Shown piece by piece: positions 1 through 5,638 of a DNA stretch of 32,250 nt; the stretch's first letter is position 1; each line of letters starts with the position of its first letter. The DNA comes from Sulfuricurvum sp. (GTDB lineage Bacteria; Campylobacterota; Campylobacteria; Campylobacterales; Sulfurimonadaceae): NCBI GenBank assembly GCA_030696285.1, contig JAUYSQ010000080.1, positions 1 to 32,250 on the forward strand. Reading direction: 5' to 3'. The position numbers were made by a program, and so were the translations under genes. Below the pieces are notes generated by a model that was not told the origin of the DNA, made no database searches, and saw only the letters and a list, made by a program, of their open reading frames with translations.

Positions 1-812
1 GACTGGATGAACTGGTTCGCCGTCGCACCAAAGAGCTTGAAGGGTTTAATCAACGTCTCCAAGAGGAGATTGATAAGGCTGTTGAAAAAAATCGTACCCA
101 AGAAAAAATCTTGATGCAGCAGGCCAAAATGGCGGAAATAGGCTCGATGGTGGAATCTATTGCCCACCAATGGAGGCAACCCCTCAATATTTTAGGGATA
201 TCGATGACCAAGCTGAGCCTGAGTTGCGGTTTAGGTAAGCCGGAAGATACCGAAAAAACGATTGAAATTGTGGAACAGCAAATCCAGTATATGTCCCAAA
301 CCATTGATGATTTTAGAAATTTTTTCAAACAAGACAGAATACAAAAACGTGTCAATATCAATATTATCATTAATGAAGTAGAGACGCTGCTCGGTCCCTT
401 GTTGATACGAAAAAATATTACCCTTCTTCGTAAAATTGATCCTTTAGTCAGTGTTTTGGTCTATCCTAATGAGCTCAAACAAGTGCTGATCAATATCGTC
501 AATAATGCGCGTGAAGCGATCGAACAAAGCAAACACAATGAGGGTCAGATTATCATATCGTGTGAAAATAATAGCCGTTTTTGTACGATTTCCATCGAAG
601 ATACCGGAGGAGGGGTTCCATTGCACATTATCGATAAAATTTTTGATCCCTATTTCACGACAAAATTTGAATCTCAAGGGACAGGAATTGGATTGTATAT
701 GGCGAAGATGATTATCGAGAAGCACTTTTTTGGAAAACTCAGTGTCCATAACACTGTGAAGGGGGCGTGTTTTGAGATACGACTTAATCACTCAAATGAT
801 AAGACGGTTTAA
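1..812 (+). CDS. Sensor histidine kinase, C-terminal part (5' end outside window)
   Basis: The reading frame is open from base 3, so the gene enters from upstream and only the transmitter half is visible. A charged, coiled-coil-like stretch leads into the H box (SIAHQWRQPLN, phospho-accepting His). An N box (NELKQVLINIVNNAREAI), a G1 box (DTGGGVP), an F box (FDPYFTTK) and a G2 box (GTGIGLYMAK) follow, so the HisKA-like dimerisation region and the HATPase domain are complete. The family autophosphorylates on His and passes phosphate to a response regulator. The HQWRQPLN form of the H box is common in Campylobacterota kinases that carry PAS, Cache or similar sensor domains. The sensor part and the partner regulator are not in the window, so the signal cannot be named. 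The TTG/ATG codons at 111-116 lie inside the coiled coil and are not the start. Confidence 0.93.
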   Translation, partial: LDELVRRRTKELEGFNQRLQEEIDKAVEKNRTQEKILMQQAKMAEIGSMVESIAHQWRQPLNILGISMTKLSLSCGLGKPEDTEKTIEIVEQQIQYMSQTIDDFRNFFKQDRIQKRVNINIIINEVETLLGPLLIRKNITLLRKIDPLVSVLVYPNELKQVLINIVNNAREAIEQSKHNEGQIIISCENNSRFCTISIEDTGGGVPLHIIDKIFDPYFTTKFESQGTGIGLYMAKMIIEKHFFGKLSVHNTVKGACFEIRLNHSNDKTV

Positions 813-886
813 ACCATCCAAGATGCACGTTTTGAACGACGCAGTTTTTTAAGCATTGTTTTTTCCAATGAACTTATTTTTTCCAT
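809..886 (-). CDS. Possible 25-residue basic small protein
   Basis: A 25-codon ORF starts with ATG at 886 and ends with TAA at 809-811, overlapping the histidine kinase stop codon on the other strand. Seen directly: a near-perfect Shine-Dalgarno (AAGGAGGA, about 891-898) at ideal spacing, and a TATACT -10-like hexamer at 914-919 on the same strand. The peptide begins MEKISSLEK, has a strongly basic middle (KKLRRSKR) and ends in SWMV. It has no membrane segment or signal peptide. I do not recognise a family. Alternatives are a leader of an RNA antisense to the kinase 3' end, or chance. The ribosome binding site is the main reason to list it. Confidence 0.4.
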   Translation of the reverse strand: MEKISSLEKTMLKKLRRSKRASWMV

Positions 887-962
887 AACTATCCTCCTTG
901 TCTGATTTTTGAAAGTATAGGTTGGAATGATTACTGTATCGTTACGGGAAAAAAGGGGAACT

Positions 963-1493
963 ATGGGAACGTTAGAAAAAGCCCTATTAGGCGGTGGGTG
1001 TTTTTGGTGTATTGAAGCGGTCTATAACCGTGTGAAAGGGGTTCACAATGCCCTCAGCGGGTATGCAGGCGGAGCACGGCCTAACCCTAGCTACGAACAA
1101 GTCTGTACGGGTGTGAGTGGACACGCCGAAGTGGTAGAGGTCACCTTTGACCCTGAGGTCATTGCGTATGAAGAAATTTTGGCCATTTTTTGGACCATTC
1201 ATAATCCGACTACGCTCAATGCCCAAGGAGCAGACCGTGGGACGCAGTATCGTTCTGTTATCTATTATTATGACGAAGAACAAAAAGCCAAAGCCCTCGT
1301 CTCAATTGCCCAAGCGCAGAGCTCTTTCAGTGATCCTATTGTGACGGAGCTTTCCCAGGTACCCGAGTTTTTTGTAGGTGAAGGGTATCATCAGAATTAC
1401 TATAACGAACATCCGACGCAAGGGTACTGTTATGCCGTTATTGCACCAAAAATAGAGAAGTTTATGACAAAATTTGGGGATAAAGCGAAGTAA
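963..1493 (+). CDS. msrA: Peptide methionine sulfoxide reductase MsrA
   Basis: Reduces the S-epimer of methionine sulfoxide, free or in proteins, and so repairs oxidised proteins in the cytoplasm with thioredoxin. The N-terminus carries the catalytic motif GGCFWC. The family blocks GYAGG, HAEVVEV, FWTIHNPTT and GTQYRS are present, and a C-terminal cysteine in TQGYCYAVI is a candidate resolving Cys. I chose the ATG at 963 (176 residues) because AAAAGGGGAACT lies just before it and MsrA proteins usually begin a few residues before the GCFWC motif. The in-frame ATG at 927 would add 12 atypical residues. A weak promoter (TTGAAA at 909-914, 17-base spacer, TACTGT) would put transcription start after 927, which also favours 963. 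The gene stands alone, with no msrB beside it. Confidence 0.95.
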   Translation: MGTLEKALLGGGCFWCIEAVYNRVKGVHNALSGYAGGARPNPSYEQVCTGVSGHAEVVEVTFDPEVIAYEEILAIFWTIHNPTTLNAQGADRGTQYRSVIYYYDEEQKAKALVSIAQAQSSFSDPIVTELSQVPEFFVGEGYHQNYYNEHPTQGYCYAVIAPKIEKFMTKFGDKAK

Positions 1494-1507
1494 TTAGAAG
1501 GTATATC

Positions 1508-1561
1508 GCCATTACGGAGAAGATCCGTAATGTTGGGATCCTGAAACAGATTCAGGATGAC
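1508..1561. repeat. Palindromic intergenic element, divergent copy
   Basis: Two perfect 8-bp hairpins lie side by side: ATTACGGA/TCCGTAAT at 1511-1531 and ATCCTGAA/TTCAGGAT at 1538-1558. Read on the minus strand, the unit begins with GTCAT, then a palindrome, then ATCC, then a second palindrome. This is the same architecture as the elements at 4919-4994, 5533-5629 and 27884-27956. It sits between the convergent msrA and ompA-type genes and could also act as a two-way terminator, although no clear T-run follows. Confidence 0.6.
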
Positions 1562-1571
1562 AGCGTAATTT

Positions 1572-2621
1572 TTAGCGACAGAGCTCTAACTCAATACGGC
1601 GATTTTCAAGACGCCCTTCTTTGGTGTCGTTGGTGGCAACAGGCAACTTTTCTCCTTCACCTACTGCACTCAAACGATCGGCAGTAACTCCTTGTGAAAT
1701 AAGGGTTGATTTTACCATCTCTGCACGTCTTTCTGAGAGTTTTTGGTTATGGCCGTCTGAACCGGTACTGTCGGTATACCCGATAATAGTGACTTTATAC
1801 GCTGGATTTTCTTTTAAAAACTGTGCATAGCCATTTATTTCTGATCTCCCAGTAGAATCGATTTGGTTTGAATCGGTTGCAAAATGCAAATGCAATGTCG
1901 CTTTTACCGGACATCCTTCACTGTCTACTTTGAAGCCTGCTGGAGTGTTGGGGCATTTATCTTGCGGATCAAAAACACCGTCTTTATCACTGTCGATGGG
2001 CGCAGCGATAACAGGCGCTGCTATAACTGCCGGTACAATGACAACCGGCTTAGGCTCTGGTGCAACAACGACAGGGGCTGGTGCAGCTACAATAGGGGCA
2101 ACAGGCTGGGCTTTTTCACCGAATGCGAAATTGAGTCCAGCCATCAGAAGTATATTATTGTCCCAGTTAAAGTCGTTAAATTTAACCATATCGATTGCTT
2201 CGAGCTTGAGCGAAATTTGCTCTATCAACGCAATTTTTACCCCTGCTCCTGCATCGACGAAGGCACTGTTGTGATTATCATACTGATGATTGCTCATGGT
2301 TTCATACCCAAGCCCCATTTTTACAAAAGGGGTAATCAAATTGCTTTTTTGAAACTCATAAACACCATTAAGGGCAGTTCTGAAAATATTGGTGTCCCCT
2401 CGGTTATTATTATAGTCGGCATTGCTGTAGAGGATGGATAGCTCCGGTTTTAACGCGGTACCGAAGTCATTAAACTGAATTTCTCCTCCATAAACACCAT
2501 GATCTTGAAGCTCTTGTCGGTTATTAGAAGAAGCCTCTCCTCCCATTGCGCTAACTTCGTAATTGTATTCGTTTGCTCCTAGCGCTGCAGCTAAAAAGGC
2601 AGAAAGTAGAATTTTTTTCAT
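1572..2621 (-). CDS. OmpA-family outer membrane protein (one TSP3 repeat)
   Basis: 349 residues. A signal peptide (MKKILLSAFLAAALGA) is followed by an eight-strand-type beta-barrel region to about residue 170. Next come an Ala/Pro/Val-rich linker and one thrombospondin type 3 calcium-binding repeat (DSDKDGVFDPQDKCPNTPAG). A C-terminal OmpA/MotB peptidoglycan-binding domain has GYTDSTGSD, LSERRAEMV and ENRRIEL. The protein would anchor the outer membrane to peptidoglycan. It is a tandem paralogue of the gene at 2832-3956, nearly identical in plan but lacking that protein's second TSP3 repeat. The start has a good ribosome site (GGAGG, 6 bases before ATG) and a TATAAT at 2647-2652. It follows the upstream paralogue's strong terminator, so it is probably transcribed from its own promoter. 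Confidence 0.92.
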   Translation of the reverse strand: MKKILLSAFLAAALGANEYNYEVSAMGGEASSNNRQELQDHGVYGGEIQFNDFGTALKPELSILYSNADYNNNRGDTNIFRTALNGVYEFQKSNLITPFVKMGLGYETMSNHQYDNHNSAFVDAGAGVKIALIEQISLKLEAIDMVKFNDFNWDNNILLMAGLNFAFGEKAQPVAPIVAAPAPVVVAPEPKPVVIVPAVIAAPVIAAPIDSDKDGVFDPQDKCPNTPAGFKVDSEGCPVKATLHLHFATDSNQIDSTGRSEINGYAQFLKENPAYKVTIIGYTDSTGSDGHNQKLSERRAEMVKSTLISQGVTADRLSAVGEGEKLPVATNDTKEGRLENRRIELELCR

Positions 2622-2646
2622 GATATACCTCCATTTTGGTTCATCT

Positions 2647-2652
2647 ATTATA
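2647..2652 (-). promoter_or_regulatory. -10 element of the downstream ompA-type gene
   Basis: A perfect TATAAT on the minus strand lies 26 bases before the start codon at 2621. Its upstream side is T-rich and has no clear -35 box, the usual sigma-70 promoter form in Campylobacterota. Confidence 0.6.
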
Positions 2653-2765
2653 GAACATTGTACATGAAAAAAATAATTTTTTTATAAAGTATATTGATGA
2701 AAAATAGTTAAAAATAAGAGTGTCGACGTACAATCTAGGAGATCTAATGATAAAGAGGAAGAAAT

Positions 2766-2794
2766 AAAAAAAAAAGAGTCCCTTTTAAGGGGAC
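2766..2794 (-). terminator. Rho-independent terminator of the upstream ompA-type gene
   Basis: On the minus strand a GTCCC/GGGAC stem (2778-2794) is followed by TCT and ten T residues. It lies about 40 bases after the stop codon of the OmpA gene at 2832-3956. A second perfect 8-bp stem (ATTTCCCG/CGGGAAAT, 2795-2816) lies between the stop and the terminator and may stabilise the 3' end. Confidence 0.85.
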
Positions 2795-2831
2795 ATTTCC
2801 CGCAATTACGGGAAATCAATAGAAGCTTGAC

Positions 2832-3956
2832 TTAGTGTGTCAATTCTACTTCGATACGGCGGTTTTCTGCACGACCTTCTTTTGTTTTGTTAGAAGCAAC
2901 AGGAGTACTTTCACCTTTACCGCTTGCACTTAAACGATCCGCTGCAACACCTTGCTCAACGAGCATAGCTTTAACCATATCTGCACGTTTCTCAGAAAGT
3001 TGTTGGTTGTATTTGTCTGAAGCTGTACTATCGGTATGACCTACGATACTTGCTTTGTACGCCGTGCTGTCTTTCATGAAGTTAGCGAATGCGGACACTT
3101 TTGCATTCCCTTCTGCATCAATTTTGTTCGAATTGGTTGCAAAGTTCAAGTGAAGAGTCGCTTTAATCGGGCAGCCATCAGCATCGACTTTGAAGCCCGC
3201 CGGAGTATTAGGACATTTGTCAGCAGGATCAAGAACGATGTCTTTATCGCTATCGATGTTGCATCCTTTTGCATCTACTGCAAAACCGGCAGGGCTGCTT
3301 GGGCATTGATCTTTTTCATCAAAAATACCGTCTTTATCACTGTCTTTTGGAGCGGCAACAGGAACGGGTTTAACTGCAGGAGCAACGACAGCGGCAACCA
3401 CTGGGGCAGCTACAGCAGCAACAATAGGAGCTGCCGGCTGAGCTTTTTCGCCGAATGCAAAATTAAGACCGGCAAGGAGAAGAACATTGTTGTCCCAGTT
3501 AAAATGGTTAAATTTAACCATATCGATTGCTTCAAGTTTAAGTGCGATTTGCTCAGCAAGAGCAATCTTGACACCTACTCCAGCGTCAGCAAAAAGGCTG
3601 TTGTGATTGTCATATTGATGATCACTCATCGTCTCATATCCAAGACCCATTTTTACAAACGGAGTAATATTGTTGCTTTTTTGCAAATTGTAGACACCAT
3701 TGAGGGCTGAGCGGAAAATATCGGTATCCCCTGGGCCATTTTTAAAATCAGGGTTGCTGTAAAGAAGAGACAATTCAGGTTTGATAGCGGATTCAAAACC
3801 GTTGTACTGCATTTCTGCCCCATAAACGCCATGATCTTTAAGCTCTTGTCCATCGCTTGGGAATGCGTATCCAACCATTGGACTAATTTCATAATTGTAG
3901 TCACTTGCGCTGACCAATGTAGCTGCAAGTAGTGCAGAAAGAGCGAGTTTTTTCAT
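2832..3956 (-). CDS. OmpA-family outer membrane protein (two TSP3 repeats)
   Basis: 374 residues. A signal peptide (MKKLALSALLAATLVSA) is followed by a beta-barrel region to about residue 175 and an Ala/Val/Pro-rich hinge. Two thrombospondin type 3 repeats follow (DSDKDGIFDEKDQCP and DSDKDIVLDPADKCP, both Cys-paired). The C-terminal OmpA-like domain has VGHTDSTASD, LSEKRADMV and ENRRIEVEL. It is predicted to sit in the outer membrane and bind peptidoglycan. I chose the ATG at 3956, not an in-frame codon 48 bases upstream, because AAGGAGATATACA precedes it and the signal peptide starts there. A tandem duplicate follows downstream at 1572-2621. The TAAAAT -10 candidate at 3985-3990 lies inside an 8-bp inverted repeat, which hints at repressor control. 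Confidence 0.93.
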   Translation of the reverse strand: MKKLALSALLAATLVSASDYNYEISPMVGYAFPSDGQELKDHGVYGAEMQYNGFESAIKPELSLLYSNPDFKNGPGDTDIFRSALNGVYNLQKSNNITPFVKMGLGYETMSDHQYDNHNSLFADAGVGVKIALAEQIALKLEAIDMVKFNHFNWDNNVLLLAGLNFAFGEKAQPAAPIVAAVAAPVVAAVVAPAVKPVPVAAPKDSDKDGIFDEKDQCPSSPAGFAVDAKGCNIDSDKDIVLDPADKCPNTPAGFKVDADGCPIKATLHLNFATNSNKIDAEGNAKVSAFANFMKDSTAYKASIVGHTDSTASDKYNQQLSEKRADMVKAMLVEQGVAADRLSASGKGESTPVASNKTKEGRAENRRIEVELTH

Positions 3957-3981
3957 TGTATATCTCCTTGATAATGATTGG

Positions 3982-4002
3982 GGTATTTTACTACAAAATA
4001 CC
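3982..4002 (-). promoter_or_regulatory. Promoter with overlapping inverted repeat (ompA-type gene)
   Basis: GGTATTTT and AAAATACC form a perfect 8-bp inverted repeat around a 5-base centre. The minus-strand -10 candidate TAAAAT (3985-3990) lies within it, 29 bases before the start codon at 3956. The position suits an operator, but no regulator is identified. Confidence 0.45.
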
Positions 4003-4051
4003 AAAGTTTCTATTGTGTATCATTTTAATTTGTTTTTATCAACTAAGATTT

Positions 4052-4900
4052 TTATTGATCTTCAGGAGTGAGGGCAATTTTAAGTCCGAGTTTTTTGAGC
4101 ATTTCGAGATCGGTATGGGCTTCACGCCCTGCTGTCGTGAGGTAGTTGCCTAAAACGATACTGTTCGCTCCTGCTTCAAAAATTTCATTTTGTCGCTCAC
4201 GGAAGGTAATCTCACGTCCCCCAGCGATCATAATGCGATCGGCCTGATCTAAAATCGTGCGTGAAAGCCGGATGAGAGCCAGTGCTTCATCGATAGAAAG
4301 CGGGCTTGGATTGAGAGGTAATGCGGGGTTATGATGGTAAAAGTTGAGGGGTACGGATACGGGATTAAGAGATTTGAGAGAGTGGAGCATACTGAGACGA
4401 TCATCCTGGGTCTCTCCCATTCCGAAAATCCCTCCGCTGATGAGTTTTAGTCCCACTTCATTGACATTTTCACACGTCTCATACCGCTCATCCCACGGAT
4501 GGGTGGTACAGATTTCAGGGTAAAACTCTCGGCTTGTTTCGAGGTTGTGATTGTAGGCACTAATCCCCGATTTCTTGAGCTCATGCAGTTGTTCGATACT
4601 CGCTGTCCCGTTACAGGCGATGAGACGAAGGCGCGGCACTTCACGTTTTAACGTCCTTGCAATGGTACAGACAAAATCGAGGGTTTTATCGTCGAGCCCT
4701 TTTTGTGCCGTGACAAGACAAAAACCTAATGCTCCAAGTCCTTCGAGACGACGTGCTTCTTCGAGGATTTGATCCATCGGTTTTTGTTTGTAGCGTTCGA
4801 TGTCCGCTTTGTATTTGACGCTCTGGCTGCAAAACTTGCAATCTTCGTTGCATGTACCGCTGTTGATGTTACAGATGGAGCAGAGGAATATTTTTTTCAT
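4052..4900 (-). CDS. bioB: Biotin synthase (radical SAM), short form with altered cluster ligands
   Basis: Converts dethiobiotin to biotin by radical sulfur insertion. 282 residues, shorter than the 346 of E. coli because the N-terminal extension is absent. The radical SAM motif is CNEDCKFC (C17, C21, C24). Other BioB blocks are GFCLVTA, YNHNLET, SGGIFGMGE, AGGRE and GANSIVLGNYLTT. By hand alignment to E. coli, C61 and C96 match the [2Fe-2S] ligands C97 and C128. The position of C188 is Ile154 (ATC codon at 4439-4441) and that of R260 is Met224. Two extra cysteines, C7 and C10 (FLCSIC), precede the radical SAM motif. The auxiliary cluster may therefore differ from the classical one. AGGA stands 8 bases before the ATG. 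The palindromic element at 4919-4994 separates it from the upstream gene. No other biotin genes are in view. Confidence 0.93.
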   Translation of the reverse strand: MKKIFLCSICNINSGTCNEDCKFCSQSVKYKADIERYKQKPMDQILEEARRLEGLGALGFCLVTAQKGLDDKTLDFVCTIARTLKREVPRLRLIACNGTASIEQLHELKKSGISAYNHNLETSREFYPEICTTHPWDERYETCENVNEVGLKLISGGIFGMGETQDDRLSMLHSLKSLNPVSVPLNFYHHNPALPLNPSPLSIDEALALIRLSRTILDQADRIMIAGGREITFRERQNEIFEAGANSIVLGNYLTTAGREAHTDLEMLKKLGLKIALTPEDQ

Positions 4901-4918
4901 AATTATGATCCTAATTTT

Positions 4919-4994
4919 GTCATTATCGGGCTTGACCCGATAATCCAGCTGGATTCACCCTAAAGGGCACTTCGCCCGCTTTCGCGGGAATGAC
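4919..4994. repeat. GTCAT...ATGAC palindromic element, copy A
   Basis: A 76-base intergenic element between the phosphoesterase and bioB. It starts with GTCAT, followed by the palindrome TATCGGGCTTGACCCGATA. Next come the self-complementary ATCCAGCTGGAT and a second region ending in CCCGCTTTCGCGGG, and it closes with AATGAC. It begins 18 bases before the bioB start, so it would lie in the mRNA leader or between the two cistrons. Confidence 0.75.
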
Positions 4995-5002
4995 GGGAGG
5001 GT

Positions 5003-5524
5003 TTATTTTTTCGATCTTTCAAAAGTATAGTGCGTTTCTTCGAACAGCTCACCGCCGATAGGACGAACGTATTGTGTGACGTTAAAAGCGGTGTCAGTAA
5101 TTTCGAGCATTGCACAGGAGGAAAACGGTTCATCGCGGGCACATGCTTCTCCCGGATTGAGAAAAAGGGTACGGTGTTTAAAATCGCACTCAAACACATG
5201 GGTATGCCCGAAAAGGATCACTTCCGCATCGGCATTCATGTAAAACGGTAGATGCATCAGCTTGCATTTGGTTCCCGCAAGGGTGAAATAGTGAGGCTCT
5301 TGGACGAGATTATATTTACCGTGAAATTCAACCAACTTGGCATCATTATTTCCATAGACGGCAATGTATTTTAAACCGCTCTCTTTGAGCTGATCGAGAA
5401 TTTCGGGTTTAACGATGTCACCCCCATGAATGAGGAACTCAGCACCCTTGGCTTTGAGATGGTTAATGGCCCTCTGTGAACGCCCCACTTTAGAGTGCGT
5501 ATCAGACAATAGCCCGATTTTCAT
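5003..5524 (-). CDS. YfcE/MJ0936-type metallophosphoesterase
   Basis: 173 residues of the calcineurin-like phosphoesterase fold. Metal-binding motifs appear in order: DTH (residues 8-10), GGD, GNND (usually GNHD or GNCD), a lone His in KLMHLPF, and GHTH. LNPGE follows, as in the YfcE family. Relatives hydrolyse phosphodiesters in vitro and depend on Mn or similar metals; the physiological substrate is unknown. The segment between the MHLP motif and GHTH is shorter than in typical members. The ATG at 5524 is fixed by MKIGLLSDTH, but no Shine-Dalgarno is visible; the palindromic element at 5533-5629 occupies nearly all the space up to the topA stop codon. Confidence 0.88.
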   Translation of the reverse strand: MKIGLLSDTHSKVGRSQRAINHLKAKGAEFLIHGGDIVKPEILDQLKESGLKYIAVYGNNDAKLVEFHGKYNLVQEPHYFTLAGTKCKLMHLPFYMNADAEVILFGHTHVFECDFKHRTLFLNPGEACARDEPFSSCAMLEITDTAFNVTQYVRPIGGELFEETHYTFERSKK

Positions 5525-5532
5525 AGCACAAT

Positions 5533-5629
5533 GTCATTCCCGCGAAGGCGGGAATCCAGCTTTTTGGGGATGGATCCCCGGGTCAAGCCCGAGGACCTCG
5601 AAGAGGTTCTTGTGCCCTTTGGGTATGAC
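5533..5629. repeat. GTCAT...ATGAC palindromic element, copy B
   Basis: A 97-base element filling the gap between topA and the phosphoesterase. It begins GTCATTCCCGCGAAGGCGGG and then AATCCAGC. A second palindromic part includes GATCCCCGGGTCAAGCCCGA, and it ends in ATGAC. The first hairpin fits the pattern ATTCCC-N8-GGGAAT, like neisserial dRS3. Read in reverse complement, copy C (27884-27956) shares both halves. Confidence 0.8.
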
Positions 5630-5638
5630 GAGAGAATA

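Noticed and set aside
1508-5629. CRISPR array from the repeated palindromes
   Set aside because: The copies are far apart, differ in length and lie singly between genes; no regular spacers or cas genes are present.
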